Shown one piece after another: positions 1 through 12,255 of a stretch of DNA of 64,000 bases; position 1 is the first letter of the stretch; each line of letters begins with the position of its first letter. The position numbers and the translations under genes were made by a program. Source of the DNA: Polytrichum commune (Eukaryota > Streptophyta > Polytrichopsida > Polytrichales > Polytrichaceae); NCBI GenBank assembly GCA_950295325.1, contig OX485809.1, positions 10,416,001 to 10,480,000 on the forward strand, in the 5' to 3' direction. The notes under the pieces are model-generated. The model saw nothing but the letters and a program-made list of their open reading frames with translations, made no database searches and had not been told where the DNA came from.

Positions 1-1030
1 AACCCAACGCGGAAACTCTTTTCTCGAAGACTTGGCGTTGAATTAGCTTGTCGGCAACTTGTTTCAGACCAGCCACATGTTCACCCACATCCAAAGGCAA
101 TGACTTGTCCGCCAATTCCAATACTCTTTTGACAACCTTCGCCACCAATTCCACTTCCAAGCTTCTACAAACAACCAATTATAATAAAATTTAGTTTGGA
201 TTAAGAATAATGTAGAGTTAACATCTAATACTTCTAATAACACAATACATGCACATATGATAACATTCTAGGTCTAGTGTCAAGAATGATGTAGTTTAAC
301 CATCTAGACCATTTCACAACACGATATATTATGGAGATAAAGTACCTTGTCGATTTATCGGAGTGCTCCCAACCCATAAGTTTAGAAGCTACTTCCAAAT
401 CTGCTTTCCATTGTTCAATAAGATTTGAGTTGAATTTCTTTTTCAACTTCTCGAATCCATCTTTGAATTGACCTCTTTCTGGATTACGCAAATCCCAAGG
501 TGTCACATTGTAGAATATTGGAAGAATCTCCTTGCGTGGATGAGCCTCCAACATGACATGTAGTTCCTTGAAACACCACTCGGACTCTGCATATCTCTCT
601 GAAAAGACCACCACAGCTATCGGAGTATTCTTGATTCCATCCTCAATAGAATTCCAACACTCTTCACCAATACGAATAGATTTGCAATCTAGGTATGGTT
701 GCAACCCTTGTCTTTTGAGGTCCTCATACAAAAAGCCCACAAACCCTGTCTTTGTGTCTGGGCCTCTATGGCTTAAAAAAACATCGTACTTCTCAAATTT
801 ATCTACACATAAACAAGGTGATTGGTTAGTACAAATCTCCACAATGTGTACCTATCTAAACTATAATATTTGTTATCAAAACCTCCTCCATCGACATACG
901 ATAAACTAATATACCACACAAGGAAATTTCTAAACAAGTCAAAACGCCTCAATTCAAACTGAATCTTACTCTCCCGTGTGGCTTCCATCGTCATAGGTGA
1001 ATGGTGGGAGCAACTAGCTTCACCCGCCAT
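1..1030 (-). CDS. TIR-domain disease-resistance-type protein, 5' part (gene runs off left edge)
   Basis: Partial gene. The main exon (802 to 346) encodes a complete plant TIR domain: it opens with the YDVFLSHRG motif, continues through SIRIGEECWNSIEDGI and VVVFSERYAESEWCFKEL, where the Glu after WC matches the catalytic glutamate of TIR NADases, and ends near SKLMGWEHSD. A donor (GTACTT at 345) and acceptor at 166-165 remove a 181-bp intron; the next exon (164 to 1) keeps the frame and encodes the linker usual between TIR and NB-ARC (LDVGEHVAGL). NB-ARC and any repeats lie outside the window. The TIR exon has no ATG of its own: the only upstream in-frame starts are non-ATG, after a stop. I infer a tiny first exon at 1030-1024 (ATGGCGG, then GTGAAG donor) spliced to the acceptor at 804-803, giving MADKFEKYDVF; the phases agree but this is unproven. 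Role by family: intracellular immune receptor or NAD-cleaving signalling protein. Confidence 0.8.
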
Positions 1031-4000
1031 AGCTTCGTGACAGTATGCAAATTCTGCATTGAAATTGATTGCACAAAATGAATATAAAATGATGCAAATG
1101 TGCAATTTTTATCATTTTCCCGTCATCATTCAACCTATGGGCAATGTTATACAATCAACTTAATCATGTAGCCAATGAAATCATGTGAAAGACATGCAAA
1201 TGATGCTAATATTTACAAATGTTGTCAACAACCTTGAGTTCCTCATACATTACAATCTTCAACAAAAGTTGAGATCCTAAATGCTAGCTTAACAACTTTG
1301 ATGCGGGCACCTCATTGGATCTACTATGACAAAGATTGCAAACCTTTGTCCATCCAATCCTAATACATGCTTGTTTATGCCTTCAACATCACTAATATGT
1401 ATTGTATACGTACATATTACCCCTATAATGAAAACTTGTAGTTTAGGGATAAATGCCACCTAGACGTTACTTTGTGAGCAAGACGTTACTATTGATCTAG
1501 ATAGTGAGTGAGACATATGGACGCCTCAGTAGTATTGAAGACTCAGTCTATCATTGTACATACCTCGTTTGCTTGACTCGCCTTTCAAACCTTATATATG
1601 TTAAGAAACCCTAAGAAACCTAGCAAGAGCCTTCAAACACAACCTCGCAACCATTCTAAGGGGCACAGGGAGAAGGGTTGAGACCACCTTCCAAAACACC
1701 ACATCAAGGTACTCACAATCTCGGACTTGATACCGACAACACCCTTGACATATGGATTTAACCATTTCTCCACTTCGAGGATTTAAAGAAACATTTCGCT
1801 ATCTATTTGGAGTCCGACAATTGCAGTGAAACACAAGTGAAACACCACATGGAGAAACTCATAACCAACTCCTCCCTGTGATACTAAATGAAGCCAAGGA
1901 CTAGAAACACCCTCCTAACTCTTGACACGTGCCCAAAAACTCCCCATTCACAACTAATACACCACTAACGTCGGTCAACCAAGGTCACGGTCATTGAATG
2001 TTTTGACTCGTTCCACGACTCTCAAAACAGAATAACACAAATGACCAAGCTATTTTCCTTGTCAAAAATCATGGCTTACGATTGGTGACAAATTTTCTAG
2101 TTGCTCATGTCCTCGTGTGTGAGTCATGACTTTCTACTGGAACACTTTAACCCAACGTTAGACGTTTGGGATCGTTGGCTCTTGTACACACGAGGCTATT
2201 TTTTTGAAACATCCATTGTTCAGGGTGTGCAAGCGGTGTAAAAGACGAAACAAAACATGCAAGCACAAACAAAAGTTCATGAGTTATGAGAACATAATTT
2301 ACCCGTGGTGATAAAAGAGCGAAGCCAATGCAGAAGCCTGGTTCGAAGATGGCTGTCTGGGGCGTTTGGTGCTCGGAGAAGAAGATAAAGTTCAAGAAGA
2401 AGAAGTACCGCTTGGTGGATGTGTTGGAGCAAAAGTCCACTTACCTCCACGTGTATGCAAACACTTCCCACTACCACCAAAGGACATGCTATCCTTAATT
2501 TGTCTGCCTTGGAAGTATCAAAAATTGTGGTATATTCGTTTCTTAATTTCACTCTGAACTTAACCTATGCCGGCCACCAAATCGCCAACTTTAATTGCAC
2601 AAAATCATAGTACGTTCCAAATTTCTGGCAACTCCAAATTTCTGCAATCCCTAGCATCACAATCGACACGTCCCACCTCCCATCCGACAATTTAACCTTA
2701 CACCACATCATCCAACCATAAACTTCTGCAGTCCTCCAAAGCTACACAGGTCGAATAATATATACAATTGTTGTCCATATTTCCTTGGATCGACAACCTC
2801 GATGGCTCTATACATTCCTCCACAGAAACGCCTTTTCCATATAATTTCTCAAACTGTTACCGATTGTTCATTGTCTCTGCCTTCGAAAAGAGTTGTGCAT
2901 CATCACAAAACAACCAACATAAGCGAAGAGAGTTGAGGCCAAAATGAAACAACCCGACTTCCTTACTCACTTAAACCACTTCCATCAGAAACTAAGTTTG
3001 ATTTGTGACATATAGTACTCTTCGTTTCCTCAAACTAAAGGATTTCAGGTTGTACTTTCCGAAGATGGAAGGTGTTGTATTCAAAACAACCCACTCCGGG
3101 CACAAGTCGAGTTGAGTTGAAGGACAACTCTCAAGTGTTCACAACTGCCTTCACAAGCCTCAAAGCTCCGGAGACCACCGACACCCAACCCTCAAACAAT
3201 TCCACCGCTCCACACACAGCCTCCCCACGGATGTGAAACAAACTGTGCAGGTGAAGCAAAGTGAGAACTATGGCATTCCCGTCGACTAGTCGGCTATGGC
3301 GCACATCGCTGAAAGGGTTGCTAAAGCTCAGAGGTCTCCAACCAACTCAGAACTTCAACATTTTTGAACGGAAAGTCAAATGGTTGCACGTTGAAGGAGC
3401 TTGGGCGGGGCAGACGAAGCAACAATGAGGAGACGACGAGAGATGTCAATTGTCAATTGACGAGAAATGTGCTGAGGTTGGCAGCAAGAGAGCCACAGAG
3501 ATGGTGAAGTGTGTGCAGAGCTGGGTGTGGAGGAGGCTTCCAGCAAGAGCCCAAAGGGAAACACACCACGTACCTTCCCTTCATCAGCAGCGTCAAAACG
3601 CTTTCCCCATCTTCAGAGCCGGTCACTGGGCCTCTGGCCAGCATCTGATGCAAGCAACTGCGTTTCGTGGACCTTAAGTCACCGCCGGGCCCAACACTGG
3701 AACAAGATCCTTGCAACTTGCACACATCGTAACTTACTCAGCGCCAAAAGGGTTGCTTCGCCTGCGAGGAAGTTGAATGACGTGATTGAAGGACTTGACT
3801 TGAGGGCCGCCGAGGATTGACCGACTTAAAGAAGTCATCATAGCTGCGTAGTAGTAGCTGAGTAGTAGTAGTAGTAGTCTATGTTCAGGAAAACCGACGG
3901 CTAGTTCATTATCAGCCAATGGATTTCCCCTCATGGCCGGTCCAAATTTCCAACCATCGGATGGCAATCCGACTATAATTTCAATCCTCCGGCAATTAGC

Positions 4001-4714
4001 CGATGGGCCAGAAAATGTCCCAGAAATGTAGCCGATTCTTCTTGTGAGTTACTGGATTTCAACCGAAAGCATCCAGAGCGCTATTTGTCTGGGGCATCTG
4101 ATGATGCACTTGAGGAAGTACCCTAAACCTTAAACTTTCTGAATTATGCAACCTTTCCATGACCAAATCCAATTGCTTCTATGAAGAATTGGGGGACCCT
4201 TGGCCTTCAAGCGGTGAAGGCATTGCTAGGTTCAATTCCTACCAAGGATATTAACTCTTCAAATTTAAAGTTTTGAACATGCCTTCCTTTTCACTTATTC
4301 AAGATTTTGTACTAAGAAATGATTTCTAACAACTTTTCATACATTTTTTAAACAATTAGTGCCGATATGAATTCCATTTAATCAGATATTGGCCAATGAA
4401 AATATGAAAATATAGGCAATTGGCCGATTGATTTTACAAAAGACCGGCTCTTGCCGATGTAAATTGGAAAAAATCCGACCCTTCGTAGCAACTACCGGCA
4501 ATTAGCCACTAAGGCTTCAAAAACTTCCCGAACTCTGGTAGTAGTGGTGAATAGGACCTGCGTGAAACGGTAGGAAGCTTACTTTGGAGTCGTTCTAATT
4601 CCAACCAGTCTCGTCTAATTAAGATAATTAAGGATGTGGATACTAATTAAGATGAGCATCTCCACACATTGCCTTGAATATTATACTTATTGAGTTGCTG
4701 GAAAACAACATATA
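1031..4714. other. Intergenic, no gene recognised
   Basis: Upstream of the TIR gene. Short open frames at 2.1-2.6 kb and 3.4-3.9 kb overlap one another on both strands and resemble no family. The stretch at 3.1-3.9 kb is richer in GC than its surroundings and ends in a short AGT trinucleotide run (about 3849-3879). Around 4208-4250 there is a tRNA-like pair of motifs (AAGCGGTGAAGGCA, then AGGTTCAATTCCT), described as a weak finding. Confidence 0.5.
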
Positions 4715-4936
4715 ACACTAAATATTTTTGTATTTAGTGTCACCTACTACTTGGAATCACGCAATGCTCTAATTATTTACTGTATATCTCATTTTTGGCT
4801 ATCAAAGGTCAAATTGGTTGTTTGGATGTTATAGGACATTAATATTTTTACCTTGTACAAATCTACATTAGTAGGGAGAAAAGAATAGCATTGTGTAACT
4901 CCAAATAGTAAGCCACACTAAATATCACATCTAGTG
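4715..4936. repeat. MITE-like element with imperfect long inverted ends (TATTTAGTGT family)
   Basis: The left end (ACACTAAATATTTTTGTATT, continuing TAGTGTCACCTACTACTTGG) is the imperfect reverse complement of the right end over about 50 bp, both arms ending in a CAATGCT motif. The element is about 220 bp and has no coding capacity. The subterminal TATTTAGTGT word recurs at 25.9, 35.7, 40.3, 47.7 and 48.3 kb, which suggests one superfamily, probably CACTA-like (ends CACTA/TAGTG). No confident target duplication could be read. Confidence 0.55.
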
Positions 4937-7774
4937 TAGTAAGGAGGATATTTTCTTATAAATGAGTGGTGAAATTTGGCAACCAAGGCTAGACACCCAC
5001 TTCTTTGAGTTGTGCTCACATAAGTACAAGAGATTGTGTACTTCTATCCAAAGGCCACTCCTAGAGATAAAGACATACAATTCTTGGTTGTTTTATAAGT
5101 CGTAAAAATCCTAGCCTAATCTAAAAATAAATAAATAAATATCCTTCATTGACAACCAATTTCACATGTTGATGAAGTCTCTCTCCAAGTATACCCAATT
5201 GGATTTTAACATTGCCAACACTAATGAATATGTTGTCAAGACTATTGCTACTGTCACTCGAATGAGAATGAGAATGAGAAAAACAATAATTGAGATCAAG
5301 TAGTTAGAATAGCATATCTTGTTGGACATCCCACTCTTGCTTGGATTTGTGACCCAGTTGAATCTTATCCAATCCCCAAAACTAGCTAGTACAAAACTTG
5401 TGAAACTTACTCAAGCTTGTGGAGAAACTTTGCTACAATTTGTTTAAAGAAGGTTGAATGTTGAAACATGCTCTAATTCCAAATACATAAAACCTTAGTC
5501 TTATGTTACATATTTAGAAATTAGCTTCAAAGACCCCAAATGAATTGAATGGGACTCACTTGAAATGAATTATTGTAGAGTGACGTGTGGTTCAACACTT
5601 TGAGTGCCACAAACTAATGTCCACAAATTTACATTGAGCATGATCTTGACCAATGAAGTGTGTGCTAATTTTCCCCATAAATAAAAGATGGTTGACACAA
5701 TTGTAGGGGATAGTTGAAGTTTGAGGATGGGGACTTGATCACCTCTCCCTTCCATATCCCTTAATTTGATTCTCAATCGAGCAAAAAAAAATGATTTTCA
5801 TAATCATGTTGGTGTGGGCATGAAATTGTTGTTTTTTTACATTGATTTATATTTCATGATGCAATATTCAAATTATTCAAATTTTGCCCGATTTTTTTTA
5901 TAGTTTATGGATTTATTGTCATGTTTCAAGCACTCTCAAGATAAAAGTTCAATCAATCTAGCCATGCAACATTCAAAATGGGTAAGTGCAAGGGCACACC
6001 ACATTCCAACTTCCATGTTGGACAACAAGGCAAATCTACTATCTCACATTTTAACCCCCCTATGGGGTTGGCCAAAAGGGTGCTTCAAGATACTAGCAAA
6101 AGCTTTGATTCTGTCATTGAACTGTATTTTGCTTTGCCGGAACGGCCGGTACATGGGCGTGTGACCTTATTACAACAGAGCTAAGTATTTACCTAGTATA
6201 AAGTGCATCTCCTAGAAAAATATTCCATGCCTCTTTGGAGGAATTTACAAATAAGTTTAATGTTTAAATTCTTTCCATCTTTATGATGCCCAATATGTCC
6301 AATGTCATCCCACACTAGTAGTTTCTTAGCATACACTTGTCTTATGCAGAAACCTTTATTTGAGTGGTATATGGCAAAGACTTGTGGTTAAGAACAAACA
6401 CCAAAAACACAAGTTACAGTGAGATCGGACGAGGTCCATGCTCAAAACAAGGACACCATTCTATGTGCACCATCAATTGGGAGGGCCTATGCAATTGCTT
6501 GAAGAAAGAGAAAAAATGAAAATCACTTTGACATGTTACAACTTTTACATCTCAACTCCAACTTTGACACTTGAAAGAACAATTTTCATGATTCATAATT
6601 GCTAACCAGATGAGATGATTCACGATCCAATCCAACAGCTTGAAGTGTATGTGGAGTTGGAAGTGGCTTACATACCTTAGCTTAGACCAACTACACATGG
6701 TCCTCAAACAAATGCTTGAGATTAGTTGTTACATTAAATAAAAGCATCTTAAGTGGGAATCGGCCCCTAATGGGTGTAGGCAATAAACCTATAAGTGTCC
6801 CATTGGCTCACCCCTAGGACCACGTACAAGAGAACAAGCTCAATTTACATCGCATCAAAATGACATTTCTTTTCCATTTCTTTTTCAAATGGGAGAAACC
6901 AAAATCAAAATACATCTCAAATAAATTTTTTATATATATTTGGGTGGGTCCAAGACCATGGTTTGTGCCCCTCAAATGTTCTTTTGAGATTTATGACCAA
7001 TATCTTACATGAATAAAAGAGTCATCTTACATCAAAAGTAGGATAAAATAAAACTATCATCCACGTCAATTTCTTGAAAAAAAAAATTGTTGTGGCTCAC
7101 ATTGATTTTGAACTAAAAATTTGGTATGGGTTAAAAATTAACGTGGCCCACACTAATAAGGCTATTTAGTATGCTCTTGTAGGTAACAAACCCCTCTACA
7201 AATCTTAGGGGCAAGTTTATTTGTCATGGGCATTAAGAAAACCTAGTGTACAAAGTTTGTGGTCTACAACATAATGTCAACAAGATTGGTCACTCATCAA
7301 TAATAATAGTAATAATATTTTCACCTTCAATTTTTTCTATGTATAACCTTTGATCTTAACAATGCAAGAAATCTTTGTAGGAATTAGGAGTAGAAGACCC
7401 ATGGAACATAAACCATCATGAGCTCAAGTCATGCTAAAAATTGCATTGTGCACCCAACTTGTTTCAATAGAATTGAGTGAATAAATATGTGTATCGTCGT
7501 AAGGAGCTTTGTACTTCAACTTATTCTAGATTATAACCATTCAAACTTCCAAAATGACATACAGTGTGGCTATTAGAGTGAAAAATGTACTACTAATTTG
7601 TGAGCCTCTTGTCTTTTGCACATATGTTCAAATGCACTCAAATCCCACAAGAACATCATAAGGTACGTGGCCCGGTGTTATATTCTACCTCTATTGACCA
7701 TGTGTTATGTCTTCACATTTGTGTTGCATTAGCAAATATGTGATGAACCCTCAACAAAACTAGTCTCGAAATTG
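4937..7774. other. AT-rich intergenic, no gene recognised
   Basis: No frame in this stretch resembles a known protein. The open frames at 5.6 kb and at 5.9-6.2 kb are short, overlap in several phases and carry no recognisable domain. I see no tandem arrays or convincing terminal repeats here. Confidence 0.5.
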
Positions 7775-8290
7775 AACCTTTCCTTATTTAGTTACGGTCA
7801 TCAAAAGTGCATGTTTGTTGATTTCTTAACTGGATGCATAGTTCCTCCAAATTGTGTTCATTATTAGGTGTGGAGTAGTCAATAAAATTAGAAGACGTAG
7901 TAATAAAATTACTGAGTGAGGAGTAGCTAAGTTAACTAAATATATATGTCTCGATGGTATTTGTTATTCAACCATTCACCAATAAAATATATGTGTATGA
8001 TTAAGAAAACTAACTAAATAACACCCGCATACCATAGCTTAGCAAGAACAAGGCAGCTAAAGTGTGGGTGTCATTTTGTTACTTTTCATAATTGGGGGGT
8101 GGGGGGGAGGGGGGAGGTGTACGACCATTTAATGAGCACGAGAATCTTCACTTTAATAATTAATAAGATACTCATATGAGCTCCAAAAATTATGAATAAA
8201 GTGATAATTTCCTCGATTTGGATTTGCTAACCATCTCGTATTAATTGAGTGTTTTGTATTCCAAGAGAAGTGGGCTAGTTGGAAAGAGTA
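7775..8290. repeat. Dispersed repeat, longest copy of a four-copy family
   Basis: The left part (TTAGTTACGGTCAT, then CTGGATGCATAGTTCCTCC, GTGGAGTAGTCAATAAAATT, ending in CACCCGCATAC) matches 56750-57010 with substitutions. The right part (GTGTACGACCATTTAATGAG, CATATGAGCTCCAAAAATTA, TTTGGATTTGCTAACCATC) matches 22560-22720 and 35320-35450. A GT-rich homopolymer-like tract (8095-8120) sits between the parts. Class is unknown; no ends were defined. Confidence 0.5.
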
Positions 8291-8371
8291 ACCAATTAAG
8301 GTACATCTACCTTATGTGGTCAAGAACGCACATCATGGTGACAAGTTACGGTTTTCATGGGACCCTAAGTA

Positions 8372-9012
8372 TAGTCTAACCTCGTTAATACAACACTCAT
8401 TTATACAACACCCTTGATATTATGACACATTTTTGCAAGACTAAACTTATTAGTTCTAAACTCCCTCTTTTATACTACTATGACACTCGATAATGCAACA
8501 TTTGGAATCACCGTTTTTGTCATATTAAAGAGGTAGTTAATGCTAAAATCCCTTACATCTATGTTATGTACATCTAGAATACATTCATTTTCACTTGAGA
8601 AGTACTTGGGAACTTTACTTATCATTAAGAACTTAATGATAATTAGGGTTATTAGTGTAGAATGGACATGGTTAGGGTTAGAGTGGCCTCCTACCTAGTA
8701 TGTTGCCGTAAATTGATTATTGATGAGTTGGTGGATGTTGATTTGGGAACCAATTATGCACTAGACTTTGATCTTAATATTGATCTACATACAATAGATG
8801 TGGACGATGTTGCTCCACCTATAGTAAAGCGTAATGATGCTAAACGTCATGCATCATTGTTGTCTAGTTTCTTATTGGAGAACTATTTATACTTTTGTGT
8901 TAATGAAATTATTAGTTCTCAAAAGTTAGTGGGGAATTTTAAAAAGATGACAGATGCTAACTTGGGTAGGCAACACCAAAGATATTTGGACTCTTATTTC
9001 AAGAGTTCTTGA
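8372..9012 (+). pseudogene. Degenerate pogo/Tigger-like transposon with transposase C-terminus
   Basis: Begins at a TA dinucleotide with TAGTCTAACCTCGTTAATAC, close to the terminal repeat of the better preserved element at 37183 (CAGTCTAACCTTGATAATGT). The frame 8662-9009 (116 residues) aligns over its C-terminal part with the tail of the transposase at 37.4-38.1 kb: a DAxxHA motif, a hydrophobic segment, then QRYLDSYFKSS against CDIRSFFVSS. The catalytic region is missing. I found no matching right-hand terminal repeat, so the right boundary is only the end of the frame. It is a dead copy of a more diverged subfamily than the one at 37 kb. Confidence 0.6.
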
Positions 9013-9247
9013 GAATTTTTGCATTTTTTTGGAGTTATAAGTTATTATTTCATACCATCTATACTGCTTAAATTGGTTATATATATATATTTCAAGCTCA
9101 TACACGCACTCCGATGCTCCAAATCAGCTGCATGGTTGTAAGAGGTAGTAGCTAGGTACACTAAGTTATTAGTCAAATGAATTCTAAGCTAAGCAACGAT
9201 CCCGTACCCTAGTATATATACCACCTCCCCAGTAGAGCCCTACATTG

Positions 9248-9775
9248 GGTGCCCATGCCCATGCCCATGGGTTTTGGGTGGGCATGGGTGGGCATGGCTG
9301 CGATGTTATTGTTCATGGGTGGGCATGGGTTCGATATTATTGTTCATGGGTGAGCATGGGCTAAAGCAAAGCATATTGGATACCACTGCTAAATTCAGTA
9401 TTCTCTTGTGGTGGAAGCTGAAAGGAGCCCCCACATTCCCCAACATGTCGCGCATGGCGCGTTCGGATTTGTGCATCCCTGCATCCAACTCCAAATCGGA
9501 GCCAAACTTCTTGGATGCATGGAATACGCTAACCAAGAAGCGCTCCGGGCTGAAGCCAACGATAGTGAACGACCTTTTATTTGTCCAATCCTACCAAGAG
9601 TTGGTGTAGGCGGGTAATGCACATTACACAATTTTTGCATACATGGGCGCAATTTAAATAGCATGGGTGGGCATGAGTGGGCACATGTCATGCTATGTGT
9701 GGGCATGGGTGGGCATGTGTGCGCACATGTCATGCTATGGGTGGGCATAGGTCGTTGTTGATGGGCATGGTCTGG
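9248..9775 (+). repeat. GGGTGGGCAT minisatellite, two arrays inside the hAT element
   Basis: Two blocks of degenerate direct repeats, about 9248-9365 and 9660-9775, with the shared core GGGTGGGCAT and variants (TGAGCATGGG, GTGTGGGCAT). A 65-bp portion of the left block with its unique flank (GTTCGATATTATTGTTCATG and the following CTAAAGCAAAGCATA) is present again at about 37366-37431. Confidence 0.8.
9385..9609 (+). pseudogene. hAT transposase C-terminal (dimerisation) fragment
   Basis: The plus frame ending in TAG at 9607-9609 contains WWKLKGAPTFPNMSRMARS, then LCIPASNSKSEPNF, then KKRSGLKPTIVNDLLFVQS. This is the order of the conserved hAT C-terminal block (W-W, FP.L..MA.D.L.IPAS...SE..F, then R..L.P..V..L). 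The normally conserved SAFS-type residues are partly replaced (EPNFLD), and no RNase-H catalytic core precedes it; upstream the frame is minisatellite. It confirms the superfamily of the element in which it sits. Confidence 0.8.
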
Positions 9776-9820
9776 GTATGGGTGCAATTTAAAGGAAAAA
9801 TGTTGGGCTCTGCTCCCCAG

Positions 9821-12255
9821 TGATCGGGGAGATTTTTGGACATAATCAGTTGAGATCCTAGTGTTTGCAAGTGCAACCGGTTACATGTTGACATCCTCCA
9901 GTTTTCCTTTATTAAATTGGGGCATATTCTATAGATTCCTCTAAAATGATCGGTAATTTTCCTGCAGTCTTCAACTTCAATCGGTTATTTCTCAAACTCA
10001 ACCCGTTCATTTGTAACTAATTGCCGGTTCTCCCCAATCATTGCACCTCCCAGTTGTGAGTTGCAGATCAACATTTGGTCAACACACTGAAGCTTCTTAG
10101 TAAAGTTAGCTCGCTCTTCAAGTTAAATTATTATTCCAAGTTTAGCTATCGTTCAGAATGATGAAGACTCATGCATCGAGTTTTTGGGTTTGCAGTCACC
10201 TGATAACTTATGAGTGAGAGACATAAATAAGCCGTTTTTTTTTTTTTTCCTCCTTTGAATGGAAATGACACATTTTAGAAAACAATATGTAGAGTTGGAA
10301 GTGTCCGATGTAGTTTGTTCTGTTTGGCACAAAAAACACCCATGTTAACTAATCTTTTAGATAAAATCTTTAGCATGTGTCATAACAATTGTGTATTTTC
10401 TCTTGGTATTGAATGATAGGAAATTTTCATCAAAATCTTTTCAAGGTATTGTGTGTGAATGTCCCAAAAATTGAATATGCCAAACAACAAGCAACTATCA
10501 CTATCTACCAATGACTTACATTACAATCTATGTGAGTGTCAGCCACAAACCCCCACCTTTATGCGTCGTAGTCCAGGTGGAGGCCGTGACTCACATGAGA
10601 CTGAATTGTTTACCCACCACATCCATGGAACTCCCTTGCACTAGTGACTAGAGCTATGTGCACACTTAAACAATGATCAAAGTAAATTCACACCATAGCA
10701 TTGACAAATGCTAGTGTTACAATTAATTGTCCACCCCCACACTTATCAACTCATTCACTTGTGGCCCAAGTAAAGAGTGCCTAATTCATCACCCTCTAAC
10801 TATAATGTTACTTCTAGTCTTACTACCCTAATTCAATCAATGAGGTAGTCCTTCCTACCCCCAATCCTACCCCCCCCCCTCTAATAATTCAAAGTCCCCT
10901 GTCTGCAGCCTTGAGGGTAAAGGATGAGTCAACTGTAACCACTACCAGCTTAGGCCCCTGCCCTTCTGCAATCTTAGCTGACGGGTTGATGACATTTCCG
11001 TGCCGTCATCTCCAACCTTGGCCGAATGTGCATAGACGCCCCTGTTCCAGGCCCCCAGCCGAGAATCCCCTGGACTGTCTCCCTTCCCTCCTTGCTGCTT
11101 CCGGGTCCAGCCCTCCCCTGGACACCGAATCCCTTACTACTTCATTGCGTTTCCTTGACTGGTGGACGACCAACGCACCTGAGATTCAAATTCAGGCCTC
11201 AACCCCTGTTCTGGGAAATCCGCATTATCCTAGATGCGGAGGAACTAAACCCAACTGTCAGCCTTCATCGAATCCCCTCCTCTGTATCCGTTGTCGCTAC
11301 TCTGATTACCTCACCGCAACACAATGTTGGGTAGGCATCTCTAAATTTTTCCACCCGCCCAGCATAATCGAAGCCACCTGACTTAGCCTCTAAGTCCACC
11401 TCGAGGTTGAAGCTCGAGCCCTACCCAATTTTGGCGAGGCCCCCTTGTCCCCTGGTGCTGGTGTGCAGCAGTGACCAGAACTCAACAAAGTTAGTGCAGA
11501 TGTTTAATTCGAGTTCTCCTGCATTGGTTTGACTCCTAGGGAAAAAGGCACTCTCTGTTGCAATTGCGGAGCTGGTCTTGTTGGCTCTTTCTACGGAACA
11601 AGGGCCAAGAACTCCACCCATCAACTCCTCCGAGCCAGCCACATTTTCCCTGAATCTTCCCTAGTTCTCCCCATATCCATAAATCCTTGCCAAAAACACC
11701 TTGTATCCTGAGATTGAACTTTCCTTTGCTCTGATATGGTTTCCTTCTAGCCTCCAATCTCAGAAGACTGTGGGCTCGGCCCGCATTCCTCCTTCTGTGT
11801 CTTCGGATTCTCGGTACTCGCTTTGTCCCTGCAACCCGAGAGCCTCATCTCCCGAGCTCCCCTGCCTGAAAGAGAGCCAGAAGCGGTCCTATTTCCCTCA
11901 CACATCTCTCTGATCCTCCACTAAGCCCTATCTACCCTTAAACGGGCAACGAGGGAGCCCAATTCAACTACTAAAACCCTGGATTTGAGCTTTTGCCTCT
12001 AATACTACCTAACCACCAAACCGTTCTAATATTAATAAGGCCACAACCCGACCTCCTAATCAACTCAATTCTAAACTTAACTCAACCCCAATTAATACTA
12101 GTAAACCTCACTTTTTTTATGTTTGGAATAGATAAAATCAAATCAAAATAAATTCCTAAGGGTTAAAAGCATATGTGGGCATCGTTTTGGGCTCACATAA
12201 TTGGCGACCATCAAGGGATGGATCCCGAATGTCTTGCTTAAAGGCAAGTGTCAGC
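9821..12255. other. Region beside the gypsy pol fragment; possible LTR or 3' non-coding sequence
   Basis: No gene is recognised. From about 10.85 to 12.1 kb the plus strand becomes C-rich, unlike the AT-rich surroundings, with overlapping open frames on both strands that match no family. Because it lies directly 3' of the minus-strand pol, it could be the element's long terminal repeat; a candidate LTR start in pol orientation is TGTGAGCCC at about 12198. No second LTR copy is in the window to confirm this, and no purine tract was seen. A poly-T run lies at about 10234-10249. Confidence 0.35.

Larger units (their letters stand above)
9233..9812 (+). mobile_element. hAT element, internally deleted, with 8-bp target duplication and subterminal minisatellites
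   Basis: The 8-bp repeat CTCCCCAG lies directly on both sides (9225-9232 and 9813-9820). The ends are inverted repeats: TAGAGCCCTACATT on the left and the complement of CAGAGCCCAACATT on the right. An 8-bp TSD and ends of this form are characteristic of the hAT superfamily. Next to both ends are arrays of a roughly 10-bp unit GGGTGGGCAT (about 9248-9365 and 9660-9775). Between them is the remnant of a hAT transposase C-terminus (separate entry). It is 580 bp long, so it cannot encode a full transposase; transposition would need one supplied elsewhere. Confidence 0.85.

Noticed and set aside
803-1105. 100-residue minus-strand frame before the TIR exon as a long first exon
   Set aside because: Its late potential donors either are in the wrong phase for the TIR exon or are weak; only the early GTGAAG donor fits.
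10911-11381. 156-residue frame in the C-rich stretch beside the gypsy fragment
   Set aside because: Composition-driven, overlapped by frames on both strands, no domain; probably non-coding retroelement sequence.
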